This document shows positions 24,108 through 33,172 of a DNA stretch of 44,313 nucleotides, in pieces; position 1 is the first letter of the stretch; each line of letters starts with the position of its first letter. Source of the DNA: Alphaproteobacteria bacterium (lineage in GTDB: Bacteria; Pseudomonadota; Alphaproteobacteria; Caulobacterales; Aquidulcibacteraceae); contig JAPLOL010000069.1 in NCBI GenBank assembly GCA_026400735.1, positions 1 through 44,313 on the forward strand, given 5' to 3'. The notes under the pieces were generated by a model. That model searched no databases. It had not been told where the DNA came from and saw nothing but the letters and a program-made list of their open reading frames with translations. Made by a program: the position numbers and the translations under genes.

Positions 24108-24482
24108 ATGACCAAACGCTACACCAAAGATCACGAGTGGGTTGAGCTGAACGGCGACATCGCCACGGTCGGCATCAGCACTTACGCCGCCGAGCAATTG
24201 GGCGACGTCGTTTACGCCGAGCTGCCGGACGCCGGCAAAAGCTTCAAGCAAGGCGACGACATGGCTGTTGTCGAAAGTGCGAAGACCGCGTCGGACGTTT
24301 ACGCGCCGATCTCGGGCGAAGTGGTCGAAGCCAATGCCGAGATCAAAAGCGAGCAATGGCAGATCATCAACGACGCACCGCAAGCTGGCGGCTGGTTCGT
24401 GAAATTGAAGATCGCCGACAAGAGCGAACTCGACGGCCTCATGGATCAGGCCGCGTACGACGATTACGTGAAGGGCCTCTAA
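24108..24482 (+). CDS. gcvH: Glycine cleavage system H protein
   Basis: The 124-residue lipoyl carrier protein shuttles the aminomethyl intermediate from the P protein to the T protein. The lipoylation motif [14 protein letters not shown] places the modified lysine at residue 59. The start [14 protein letters not shown] is typical, with a GAGGGAAAA stretch upstream. The TAA overlaps the gcvPA start (TAATG), so the two are coupled. Confidence 0.97.
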   Translation: MTKRYTKDHEWVELNGDIATVGISTYAAEQLGDVVYAELPDAGKSFKQGDDMAVVESAKTASDVYAPISGEVVEANAEIKSEQWQIINDAPQAGGWFVKLKIADKSELDGLMDQAAYDDYVKGL

Positions 24483-25825
24483 TGCGTTATCTGCCGCTGA
24501 CGGAAGTCGACCGCGAGCAAATGCTCAAGGTCGTCGGTGCGAAGAATATCGATGATCTCTTTGTCGATGTGCCGAAGAGCGCGTTGCTGAAGGACGTCGT
24601 CCCGCTGCCGAAGGCGCAAGGCGAGATCGAGGTGCATCGCCACCTCCAGCGTCTGGCGGAAAAGAACACGCCGGCGGGCCGGACGGCGTTCTTCCTCGGC
24701 GCGGGCGCTTATCGTCACCATGTGCCGGCGAGCGTCGATCACCTCATCCAGCGCAGCGAGTTTCTAACCGCCTACACGCCGTACCAGCCGGAAATCGCGC
24801 AGGGCACGCTGCAGGCGCTCTACGAATTCCAAAGCCAAGTCGCACAATTGCTCGACATGGAGGTCGCCAACGCCTCGATGTACGACGGCTCCACTGGTTG
24901 TGCCGAAGCTGCGATGATGGCGGCGCGGGTTACGAAGCGGAAGAAGATCGTCTTCTCCGGCGGCGTGCATCCGCATTACGTTGATACGGCGCGCACCGCT
25001 TGCGAAGCGATGGGCCTTGAGATCGTGGCGCTGCCTGCTGCGGTCGACGACGAAGCGGCGGTGACCAAAGAACTCAGCGCCGATGTCGCGTGCGTGATCG
25101 TGCAGTCGCCGAACGTGTTCGGGACGGTGACTGACCTCACCAAGATCGGCGAGGCCGCGCACGGCGCCGGCGCGCTGATGGTGGCGACGTTCACCGAGTG
25201 TGTTTCCTTCGGCCTGATCGAACCGGCGGGCGCGATGGGTGCAGACATCGTTTGTGGCGAAGGTCAGTCGATCGGCAACGCGCTGAACTTCGGCGGACCG
25301 TATGTTGGTCTCTTCGCGGTCAAAGAAAAATACATCCGTCAGATGCCAGGCCGCGTCGCGGGCGAAACGCTCGATGCCGACGGCAAGCGCGGCTTTGTGC
25401 TGACGCTCTCGACGCGCGAACAACACATTCGCCGCGAGAAGGCGACATCGAACATCTGCACCAATTCTGGCCTTTGCCAGCTGGCGTGGACGATCCACAT
25501 GACGTTGCTGGGCGAGCAAGGCCTCCGCCATCTCGCGACGCTCAATCATGAGAAGGCGATTGCGTTGGGCGATGCGCTCGCTGGCGTGAAGGGCGTTGAA
25601 GTGCTCACCACGCGCTTCTTCAATGAGATCGCCGTGAAGCTGACAAAGCCTGCGCAAGAGGTCGTCGATAAGCTTGCGGAGAAGGGTGTCATCGGCGGCG
25701 TCGCCATGAGCCGTCTCAATCCGAAAGCAGGCATGGACAACGTGCTCATCACCTGCGCCACAGAAATGAACACCGACGAAGACATCGCCGCTTACGCGAA
25801 GGCGTTGAAGGAAGTGCTGCAATGA
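24482..25825 (+). CDS. gcvPA: Glycine dehydrogenase (decarboxylating) subunit 1
   Basis: GcvPA (447 residues) is the N-terminal half of the split P protein and forms a heterotetramer with GcvPB that decarboxylates glycine with PLP. Typical segments are [55 protein letters not shown], and [16 protein letters not shown]. The annotated-looking longer frame from 24356 overlaps gcvH out of frame. The ATG at 24482 overlaps the gcvH stop and matches the family length. Its 3' end overlaps gcvPB by ATGA. Confidence 0.96.
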   Translation: MRYLPLTEVDREQMLKVVGAKNIDDLFVDVPKSALLKDVVPLPKAQGEIEVHRHLQRLAEKNTPAGRTAFFLGAGAYRHHVPASVDHLIQRSEFLTAYTPYQPEIAQGTLQALYEFQSQVAQLLDMEVANASMYDGSTGCAEAAMMAARVTKRKKIVFSGGVHPHYVDTARTACEAMGLEIVALPAAVDDEAAVTKELSADVACVIVQSPNVFGTVTDLTKIGEAAHGAGALMVATFTECVSFGLIEPAGAMGADIVCGEGQSIGNALNFGGPYVGLFAVKEKYIRQMPGRVAGETLDADGKRGFVLTLSTREQHIRREKATSNICTNSGLCQLAWTIHMTLLGEQGLRHLATLNHEKAIALGDALAGVKGVEVLTTRFFNEIAVKLTKPAQEVVDKLAEKGVIGGVAMSRLNPKAGMDNVLITCATEMNTDEDIAAYAKALKEVLQ

Positions 25826-27342
25826 TCACCGACACCACCTCCGGCAATCGCGGCCTTTTGCAAGCTGAGCCGTTGATCTTTGAAACTGGCCACGCGACTG
25901 GCGCCGGCGTCGATCTGCCTGCGCCGAAGGGCACGCCGAATAAGCTCGGTGGCCTTGGCCGCAAAGCGGCGCTCGATCTTCCGGGGCTCTCTGAGCCGGA
26001 AACGATGCGCCACTTCGTGCGTCTGTCGCAGCGCAATTACGCCATCGATCTCGGTCTCTTCCCGCTCGGCTCGTGCACGATGAAGCACAATCCGCGTTTG
26101 AATGAACGCGCGGCGCGCTTCGAAGGCTTTGCGGATCTGCATCCGTTGCAACCGACGTCGACGATCCAAGGCGCGCTCGAACTTATGGACGAGCTTGCGC
26201 ATTGGCTCTGCACGCTGACCGGCATGCCGGCTGTCGCGCTGTCGCCGAAAGCTGGCGCGCACGGCGAAATGTGCGGCATGCTGGCGATCAAAGCGGCGCT
26301 CGAAGCGCGCGGCGAAAGCAGCCGTAAGCGCGTGCTGGTGCCAAGCTCGGCGCACGGCACCAATCCGGCGACGGCCGCCGCGGCGGGCTTCACAGTCGAT
26401 GAAATCCCGGCGCGCGACGATGGCCGCGTTCACCTCGATGATGTGAAGGCTAAGCTCGGGCCTGACGTTGCGGCCATCATGATCACCAATCCGAACACCT
26501 GCGGGTTGTTCGAGCCGGAGATCAAGAACATCGCTGACGCGATCCACGCTGCGGGCGCGTACTTCTATTGCGATGGCGCCAACTACAACGCCATCGTCGG
26601 AAAGGTGCGTCCGGGCGATCTCGGCGTCGATGCGATGCACATCAATCTGCACAAGACGTTCTCGACCCCGCACGGCGGCGGTGGTCCGGGCGCTGGCCCG
26701 ACTGTGCTCTCGGCTGCGCTCGCGCCTTTCGCGCCGGTGCCGCACATCGTACTCAAAGCCGGCGTGCGCGAACTGCGCGAACACATCGCCGGCACGCAAG
26801 CGTTCGGCCGCATGTGCGCCTTCCACGGTCAGATGGGCATGTTCACGCGCGCGCTCACCTACATGATGAGCCACGGCAGTGATGGCCTGCGCCAAGTCGC
26901 CGAAGACGCGGTGCTGAACGCCAACTATCTGCTCGCGCGCTTGAGGCCGCATTTCAGCGCGCCGTTCGGCGAACGTCCGTGCATGCACGAAGTGCTGCTC
27001 GATGATTCAAGCATCAAGCCGAAAGGCGTTGAAACCATCGATATGGCGAAAGCGCTCTTGGACGAGGGCTATCACCCGTTCACGACGTACTTCCCGTTGG
27101 TCGTTCATGGTGCGATGCTGATCGAGCCGACGGAAACAGAACCCAAGCGCGAGTTGGATCGCTTTGCTGATGTGATGATCGCGCTCGCTGAGCGCGTGAA
27201 GGCGGGCGAGGTCGAATTCTTCAAGCAAGCGCCGAAGCTAACGCCGATGCGTCGTTTGGATGACACGCGCGCGGCGCGTCAGCCGAAGCTTCGCTGGCGG
27301 CGCGGTGAGAACGATGCGGGCGCGAAGGTCGCGGCGGAGTAG
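25822..27342 (+). CDS. gcvPB: Glycine dehydrogenase (decarboxylating) subunit 2
   Basis: GcvPB (506 residues) carries the catalytic PLP site. [16 protein letters not shown] places the PLP-binding lysine at residue 278. [13 protein letters not shown] (83-95), [10 protein letters not shown] (176-185) and the [11 protein letters not shown] segment (247-257) are family signatures. The C-terminus is an Arg/Ala-rich tail. It starts within the gcvPA stop (ATGA) and is the last gene of the gcv operon. The L protein (lipoamide dehydrogenase) is not in the window. Confidence 0.96.
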   Translation: MITDTTSGNRGLLQAEPLIFETGHATGAGVDLPAPKGTPNKLGGLGRKAALDLPGLSEPETMRHFVRLSQRNYAIDLGLFPLGSCTMKHNPRLNERAARFEGFADLHPLQPTSTIQGALELMDELAHWLCTLTGMPAVALSPKAGAHGEMCGMLAIKAALEARGESSRKRVLVPSSAHGTNPATAAAAGFTVDEIPARDDGRVHLDDVKAKLGPDVAAIMITNPNTCGLFEPEIKNIADAIHAAGAYFYCDGANYNAIVGKVRPGDLGVDAMHINLHKTFSTPHGGGGPGAGPTVLSAALAPFAPVPHIVLKAGVRELREHIAGTQAFGRMCAFHGQMGMFTRALTYMMSHGSDGLRQVAEDAVLNANYLLARLRPHFSAPFGERPCMHEVLLDDSSIKPKGVETIDMAKALLDEGYHPFTTYFPLVVHGAMLIEPTETEPKRELDRFADVMIALAERVKAGEVEFFKQAPKLTPMRRLDDTRAARQPKLRWRRGENDAGAKVAAE

Positions 27343-27364
27343 CGCTGGTAACGGGCATGTTTAG

Positions 27365-27393
27365 TTGACCTAGCGGCGACCAGTCGCTTACCT
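27365..27393 (+). promoter_or_regulatory. Possible sigma-70 promoter for the first RTX gene
   Basis: TTGACC (27365-27370) and TTACCT (27388-27393) are separated by 17 bp. The -35 is good and the -10 weak. If used, the start would fall inside the hairpin at 27390-27413, leaving a leader of roughly 15 bases. The call is tentative. Confidence 0.3.
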
Positions 27394-27413
27394 CCCCCTC
27401 AGGGAGATGAGGT
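27390..27413 (+). promoter_or_regulatory. Hairpin burying the Shine-Dalgarno of the first RTX gene
   Basis: ACCTC at 27390-27394 pairs with GAGGT at 27409-27413, immediately before the ATG at 27414, and CCC/GGG pairs (27396-27398 with 27402-27404) extend the stem inward. The GAGG ribosome site is thus the right arm of the stem. Translation would need the stem to open. The pairing is visible; regulation is inference. Confidence 0.5.
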
Positions 27414-30400
27414 ATGGGGTGGTTGCCGGGATCAGGGCCGACGGGCGGAAACGACACGTTTGTCGGCACAGACGGCGTTGATGTCGCAAACGGTTTGGGG
27501 GGCAATGACCATCTGAGCGGCCGCGGCGGTGACGACGAACTCACCGACACGACTGGCGGCAACGACACCCTTTTGGGTGAGGATGGCAACGATCGTCTTT
27601 TCGTCGAGCGCAGTGTTTTCGCTGCGATCGGCCCGAGCACTGTCGTCCTCAATGGCGGTGCTGGCGACGATTCGCTCACGGTGATGGCGAGTCAGTCAAA
27701 TCGCCCCGTAAGCGCAACGCTAATCGGTGGCGACGGCAACGACCGACTGCAGATGTCATATGCTTATGCGAGCGGCACCATCGATGCGGGCGCTGGCAAT
27801 GATCGCGTTGTCCTGTCTGGCGCCGCTGCAGCTACGGTCACACTAGGTCCAGGTGCGGACGTTCTCCAGATCACCGGCGACCTCAGCTTTTACATCATTA
27901 CGGATTTCGTCGCTGGGAGTTCTGGCGACCAGCTTGATTTTCTCGATTGGCTCAAGGACCGGCTGCAAAACTGGGACGGCGCCAATCCGTTCGGGTCGGG
28001 CGGCTTCGTTCAACTGGTGCAGAGCGGCGCCGACACATTATTGCAGGTCGATCTGAACGGCGGCGCGAACAGCTTCTTCACTATGCTCCGGTTCCAGAAC
28101 ACGAACGCTGCGTCGTTCACGGCCTACAACGTCGTCTACAATCCGGATGGTTCGGCTTCTGCTGCGCGGCACATTGTCGGCGACGCCGACAATAACAATT
28201 TGAGCGGTTTTGACGGCAACGATCACTTGGAAGGATTGCGCGGCGACGACTACCTCTCGGGCGGCGCCGGCGATGATATTTTGGAAGGCGGCGATGGGCG
28301 TGATCAACTCTATGGCGGTTCCGGCAACGATCTGCTGACCGGTGGCGACGGCGGGGATAGCATTTCGGCGGGCGCGAACAGCCTAGGTTATGGTGGCGCC
28401 GGCGACGATACCTTGAACGCTGGTGGTGGCGGCGTTGGTCATACGCAATTGTTCGGAGAGTCCGGCAATGACGTTTTCAATCTCTCACCCACAACCGCGG
28501 GCCAACAAATATCGGCGTTTGGCGGCGAAGGTTCTGACCAATTCAATATAACTTCCGGCGCTTCTGCAGGGGGGATGCTGACAGCCAACGGCGGGAATGG
28601 AGCTGACTACTTCACCCTTGGCTCAATTCAATCTGCAGTGAATTTGGTGCTTGGTGACGGACGCGATCACATTGTCTTCTCAAGCGCCTCAAGCATCGGT
28701 GCTGCTGCTATCGTTCTCGACTTCGATGCGGGTCCAGGCGGTGACTATATCGATCTAATTTCTTATCTGCAGTCAGCGCTTCCGAGTTGGGACCAGCAGT
28801 CGAATCCATTCGCAGCGGGGCTTGTTCGATTTGTCGATGTCAGCGGGTCGGCCGTGTTGCAACTCAGCATCGGCGGTGTTTGGCGCGACACCCTTGTATT
28901 GCAGAACGTGTTGTCTGCGTTCGTGCTGCCAGAGAACATTTCCGGCTTATCGCCGCTCGGTGCGCCGCTTGCCCCGGTAACAACAAACGGTGGCTGGGGC
29001 GGCGATCAGATATTCGGCTGGATCGGACCGGACCTGATCTACGGCAGCGCTGGCAATGACGAACTGCGTGGCGGCAATGGCGCCGATCAATTGTTTGGCG
29101 GAGCTGGTCGCGACTCTTTGTGGGGCGACGCCGGCAACGACATACTAGATGCCGGCGGGGGCAGCTACGACGAGATGCGAGGAGGCGCTGGAAACGACAC
29201 TTATGTCTATGAGCGGGGCTACGGTCAGCTGCTGATTTACGGTTTCGAACCGGGCGTCGATAGCTTCGTCGTGCGTGGCTACACCAGTTACACGTCCATA
29301 GAGCAGTCAGGCCAGGATGTGCTCATCCGGTTCGGCGACCAATACGACGTGAACGAGATCATAACGCTCAGATTCTTCAATATCGCCAACTTCAATCCGA
29401 ACAGCATCACCTACTCGCCCGCGCGGACTGTTGCTCCAATGCCGGCGATATCGCAGCCGACCGGTACACAGGTCGCCGCCACGTTGTTGGAAGCTGACCT
29501 CAGCGTAACGGCGGGATCGAGTCTCTATACGCGCGACTCCGTGATGTTCGTGCATCAGAACTCTGGCGCTGTCACGCTCACGAATTCAGGCACGCTGACA
29601 GGGATCAGAGATGGCGTCGCCGGCGCTGGCCTCACACAGGTGCTGTATTCAGACCGTCCGTTCACCTTGCACAACACCGCCACCGGCGTGATCCGGGCGA
29701 TCGCTCAAGGTGACAGCGCCAGTGCGATTGGTTTCAACTCGGTGAACTGGGCCTTCACCGTCGTCAACGATGGACTCATTGAAGCGATTTCGGTGAATGG
29801 TCGCGCCGCTGCTGGCGCCGCTACGTGGTTTACCAACAGTGCAACAGGCGTAGTGCGGGTGTGGGCTGGCGAACGCGGCATCGGCATTGGTCAAATGCTG
29901 GGCGGAGGCGAGCTGTTCTACAATGCGGGACTAATCGAAGTGATTGGTCACGACAGCGCGGTCGCTATCGGTGGCGCGCGCGAATGGACCAATACCGGGA
30001 CGATCCGCGTGAGCGCCGTCGACCGTAGCATCGCCGTCGGCATGACCGGCGGCGGCACGTTTGTGAACAGCGGTCTGATCGAGGGCGACTATTCATTCCG
30101 CTACAGCGATGAGGCGTTCTCCGATATCTACGCTTCTAATCAGCGCATTGAGAATAGCGGCCAAGTCCATGGACATATTTTCCTGTCCGCGGGTGATGAC
30201 ACGATAGTCAATACTGGAACGATCGTCGGCAACATCGACCTGTCGATCGATGCTGATCGCGTAGAGAATGATGGGACCATAAATGGTCTCATTGATCTTG
30301 GCGCTGGAACAGATGTGTATGTTGGGGCCGGCGAAGTGACCGGCTCGATTTTCGCGGGCGAAGGCGCTGACCAACTAACTGGCGGCGATCACTCCGAGAC

Positions 30401-32978
30401 GATCTTCGGTGGCGAAGGTGATGATGTTGTCAGTGGCGGCGGTGGCGATGATTACATCGATACCGGTCGCGGAAACGATGTCGCAAGTGGCGGCGCCGGT
30501 TTTGACACGCTTTCCTTTGTGACGGCGAACATGCGCGCTCAAGTCGACCTGCTCGCTGGCACTGCGAATTCCTCTGGGCAAGATTCGATCTCCGGCTTCG
30601 AACGCGTAGTGGGCAGTCGCTACGGTGATCAGATCGCCGGCGCGGAAGGTGCTGAGGTGCTTCAGGGCGAAGGCGGCGACGATGTGCTTCTGGGGCGTGG
30701 TGGCGCCGACGTGATCGATGGTGGCGCCGGCAACGATCTACTCTCCGGAGGCGGCGGCGCGGATCAGTTTCGATTTGTTGTGGGCGATGGCGACGACGCG
30801 ATTACGGATTTTTCGGCCAGCGAGGGTGATCAGATAAACGTTTTCGGCTTCACGGCTTATCAGTCGCTGCAGCAAGTTGGGGCGGACGTCCTGCTCACGT
30901 TTGCGCCGTACAATTCTATTCGCATTCTCAACACCACGACGTCGGCCGTCGCGTCCGCGCTCTCCATGAACGCGGCTGTGCCAATAGAAACCGTTCCCGA
31001 TATCCCCCTCGACATCAGCCAGAGCGAGATCGTGTTGTGGTCGGAAGACCTTCACATCCTTCCTGGCGAGGAAATCAATCTGGTCGGCGTGCAAATCGGA
31101 GTGCATAGCCCGACAATTCCCTTTTGGTCTCAGTCCTACAACCTCATCAATGAGGGCACATTCTCCATTACCGGACACTCAAACGTGTTCGGAGCGTTCG
31201 TTGCGGTGGAAAACCGCGTCGGCGCTGTATTTCGCGTCGAATTGCTTTCACCGGGCGACGGTGAGCGCGCCATCGGTGTGTCGCAGCATGATGTGATCAA
31301 CGACGGCTTGTTTGAGATAATCTCCTCTGCAGCGGGTTGGGGCATCACAAGCACCCAAAGCGTGATCAACAACGGCGTTCTGCGAGTGGTTTCCAGAGGC
31401 GGTATCGCAGTTCGCGAGGTGTCGACCTTTGTGAACACTGGCTTGGTTGAAGTCGTTGGTGGATATGTATTTAGCGGCGGCGGTCAACTGATCGACAATT
31501 CCGGAGTCATGCGGTCGTTGCCGGCTTCGAATGGCGGCGCCGCCGTGGCTCTGCGGCTCGATTATTACGCGGGTGGAGTGCACACCGTCCACAATTCGGG
31601 GCTCATCGAAGCGGCTGTAGCAATCCAGGCAACGGCGGAGACTCTTCACCTGGACAACAGCGGTGTGATCTTCGGGCGCCTAGAGTTGGCGGCGGGAGAC
31701 GATCAGATCATTAACACCGGGCAAATCGCCGATAACGTAGATCTCGGCGGCGGCGCCGACTTATTCGACGGCACACTCGCGGTCCAGAACCCCATCGTCT
31801 GGGCGGGCGCCGGAAACGATCGGGTATTCGGCGGCGCTGGAAATGACAACTTTAACGGCGTGTCCGGGGACGATCAGCTATTTGGAAACGACGGATCCGA
31901 CTTGCTTATAGGCGAGGCAGGAAACGACACGCTCAATGGCGGCTCTGGCGTAGATACAGCGCGCTTTGCGGTGGCGTCGACGGCGGCGATCTGGACGCGC
32001 AATCCGAGCGGAACGTGGACTGTCACCGCCGGCGCGGATGGCGTGGACACGTTGACCGGCGTCGAGGTTCTGCAATTCACGGATCGAAGCGTCGTTCTCG
32101 ATAATGCATTCCGCACATTTAGCGGAGATGGCACCTCGGATCTGCTTTGGCGCAACGCCAATACTGGCGCGGTCGCCGTGTGGCAGATGTCGGGTGCTAC
32201 CCAGACCAACGCTTACATCGCCGGCGGCGCTCCAGCCGATTGGGCCATCCTCGGCACCGGCGATTTCAACGGTGACGGCCGCGACGACATCATCTGGCGC
32301 AACAGCACGACCACGGCGGTTGCGGTGTGGGCTGATGGTTCGGGCACTGCCGCTTCGATCATCACAGGCGTTCCGGGCAATTGGCAGTTCCAAGGCGTCG
32401 GCGATTTCAACTTCGATGGCCGTGATGATTTCGTTTGGCGCAACAGCAATGATGGCGCGGTCGCTGTTTGGCTGATGAACGGCAACACCATCTCCAGCCA
32501 ATCGATCGTGTCGGCAGCACCTGCTGCTTGGAGCATTGCCGGCGTCGCTGACTTCGACGGCGACGGTCGCGATGACTTCTTGCTGCGCAATACTGACGGA
32601 ACAATTGCGCGCTGGACGACGGATGGCGTCACTCAAACGGGCGCTGCCATCGTCGGCTCGGCGCCGTCCCAGTGGCAGATCCAAGGCGTGGGCGATTTCG
32701 ACGGCGACGGGCGCGCCGACATTCTCTTCCGCAATACCAGCGACGGCGGGCTCGCCATGTGGCGGATGGACGGCAACACGACGCTTGGCGTGCAAATGGT
32801 GGGCGGCGCGCCGCTCTCTTGGGGCGTCGCCAATATCGGTGACTATAACGGCGACGGCCGTGACGACATTCTCTGGCACAACACGGATGGAACCGTGGCG
32901 CTCTGGACGATGAACGGCTTCATCGTGCAGAACCAAGCTATCGTCGCAAGCGTCCCCACCGAATGGGGTCTCATCTAA
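27414..32978 (+). CDS. Giant RTX protein with embedded beta-solenoid regions and C-terminal VCBS/FG-GAP module
   Basis: At 1854 residues and without a Sec signal, this protein starts MGWLPGSGPTGGNDTFVG, the entry typical of type I secreted RTX proteins. Blocks of Ca2+-binding nonapeptides (GGxGxDxL) occur at about 12-62, 256-342, 529-596, 976-1030, 1072-1130 and 1462-1512. Between them are two long stretches (about 695-972 and 1200-1440) of repeated NSGTL/NTGTI/NDGLI-type strands, suggestive of a parallel beta-helix adhesin. Residues about 1504-1854 are a module of six DxNxDGRxD (VCBS/FG-GAP) repeats, shared with the next two genes and ending VPTEWGLI. A secreted surface or matrix protein is the best reading. 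No type I exporter genes are near. Confidence 0.85.
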   Translation: MGWLPGSGPTGGNDTFVGTDGVDVANGLGGNDHLSGRGGDDELTDTTGGNDTLLGEDGNDRLFVERSVFAAIGPSTVVLNGGAGDDSLTVMASQSNRPVSATLIGGDGNDRLQMSYAYASGTIDAGAGNDRVVLSGAAAATVTLGPGADVLQITGDLSFYIITDFVAGSSGDQLDFLDWLKDRLQNWDGANPFGSGGFVQLVQSGADTLLQVDLNGGANSFFTMLRFQNTNAASFTAYNVVYNPDGSASAARHIVGDADNNNLSGFDGNDHLEGLRGDDYLSGGAGDDILEGGDGRDQLYGGSGNDLLTGGDGGDSISAGANSLGYGGAGDDTLNAGGGGVGHTQLFGESGNDVFNLSPTTAGQQISAFGGEGSDQFNITSGASAGGMLTANGGNGADYFTLGSIQSAVNLVLGDGRDHIVFSSASSIGAAAIVLDFDAGPGGDYIDLISYLQSALPSWDQQSNPFAAGLVRFVDVSGSAVLQLSIGGVWRDTLVLQNVLSAFVLPENISGLSPLGAPLAPVTTNGGWGGDQIFGWIGPDLIYGSAGNDELRGGNGADQLFGGAGRDSLWGDAGNDILDAGGGSYDEMRGGAGNDTYVYERGYGQLLIYGFEPGVDSFVVRGYTSYTSIEQSGQDVLIRFGDQYDVNEIITLRFFNIANFNPNSITYSPARTVAPMPAISQPTGTQVAATLLEADLSVTAGSSLYTRDSVMFVHQNSGAVTLTNSGTLTGIRDGVAGAGLTQVLYSDRPFTLHNTATGVIRAIAQGDSASAIGFNSVNWAFTVVNDGLIEAISVNGRAAAGAATWFTNSATGVVRVWAGERGIGIGQMLGGGELFYNAGLIEVIGHDSAVAIGGAREWTNTGTIRVSAVDRSIAVGMTGGGTFVNSGLIEGDYSFRYSDEAFSDIYASNQRIENSGQVHGHIFLSAGDDTIVNTGTIVGNIDLSIDADRVENDGTINGLIDLGAGTDVYVGAGEVTGSIFAGEGADQLTGGDHSETIFGGEGDDVVSGGGGDDYIDTGRGNDVASGGAGFDTLSFVTANMRAQVDLLAGTANSSGQDSISGFERVVGSRYGDQIAGAEGAEVLQGEGGDDVLLGRGGADVIDGGAGNDLLSGGGGADQFRFVVGDGDDAITDFSASEGDQINVFGFTAYQSLQQVGADVLLTFAPYNSIRILNTTTSAVASALSMNAAVPIETVPDIPLDISQSEIVLWSEDLHILPGEEINLVGVQIGVHSPTIPFWSQSYNLINEGTFSITGHSNVFGAFVAVENRVGAVFRVELLSPGDGERAIGVSQHDVINDGLFEIISSAAGWGITSTQSVINNGVLRVVSRGGIAVREVSTFVNTGLVEVVGGYVFSGGGQLIDNSGVMRSLPASNGGAAVALRLDYYAGGVHTVHNSGLIEAAVAIQATAETLHLDNSGVIFGRLELAAGDDQIINTGQIADNVDLGGGADLFDGTLAVQNPIVWAGAGNDRVFGGAGNDNFNGVSGDDQLFGNDGSDLLIGEAGNDTLNGGSGVDTARFAVASTAAIWTRNPSGTWTVTAGADGVDTLTGVEVLQFTDRSVVLDNAFRTFSGDGTSDLLWRNANTGAVAVWQMSGATQTNAYIAGGAPADWAILGTGDFNGDGRDDIIWRNSTTTAVAVWADGSGTAASIITGVPGNWQFQGVGDFNFDGRDDFVWRNSNDGAVAVWLMNGNTISSQSIVSAAPAAWSIAGVADFDGDGRDDFLLRNTDGTIARWTTDGVTQTGAAIVGSAPSQWQIQGVGDFDGDGRADILFRNTSDGGLAMWRMDGNTTLGVQMVGGAPLSWGVANIGDYNGDGRDDILWHNTDGTVALWTMNGFIVQNQAIVASVPTEWGLI
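31923..32978 (+). repeat. Shared C-terminal VCBS module, copy A
   Basis: This copy runs 1056 bp (351 codons plus stop) from the NDTLNGGSGVDTA coding segment to the gene end. It aligns without gaps to copies B and C. It is the most divergent copy at DNA level, though still closely similar as protein (for example GDGTSDLLWRNANTGAVAVW is shared). Six repeats each hold a D-x-[ND/F]-x-DGR-x-D calcium loop. Confidence 0.9.
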
Positions 32979-33028
32979 AACGTACAAGCCGGCGCCGTGT
33001 GCAATCAGCGCGCTACAACGTGTTGCTT

Positions 33029-33044
33029 TCACCCAATTGGGTGA
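33029..33044. promoter_or_regulatory. 16-bp perfect palindrome upstream of the second RTX gene
   Basis: TCACCCAATTGGGTGA is exactly self-complementary. It lies in the 194-bp gap between the first and second RTX genes, 51 bp after the stop and about 130 bp before the next start. No T-run follows, so it is a better operator candidate than a terminator. No regulator is identified. Confidence 0.45.
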
Positions 33045-33138
33045 GGAGTGCGACTTGGTTGCGGCGCGTGTGCACCTGCCAAAGTGAATGTGGCGAGATT
33101 CTGCGGAACCGCACCGTCGGTCTGGTCACCCCTGTGCG

Positions 33139-33167
33139 CCCCCACTAAGCTGACGAAAAAGTGGGGG
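33139..33167 (+). promoter_or_regulatory. Hairpin burying the Shine-Dalgarno of the second RTX gene
   Basis: CCCCCACT (33139-33146) and AGTGGGGG (33160-33167) form a perfect 8-bp, very GC-rich stem with a 13-base loop. The right arm contains the GGGGGA ribosome site that serves the ATG at 33173. The structure should strongly limit initiation unless melted or bound. This is seen directly as complementarity; the control role is inference. Confidence 0.6.
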
Positions 33168-33172
33168 ACGTT

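Noticed and set aside
24356-24481. Upstream extension of gcvPA into gcvH
   Set aside because: The extension is an out-of-frame reading of gcvH, and the family start is the ATG at 24482.
25792-26988. 398-codon open frame on the minus strand
   Set aside because: It is antisense to gcvPA/gcvPB. Long antisense frames are common in GC-rich DNA and the product is Arg/Ala-rich without motifs.
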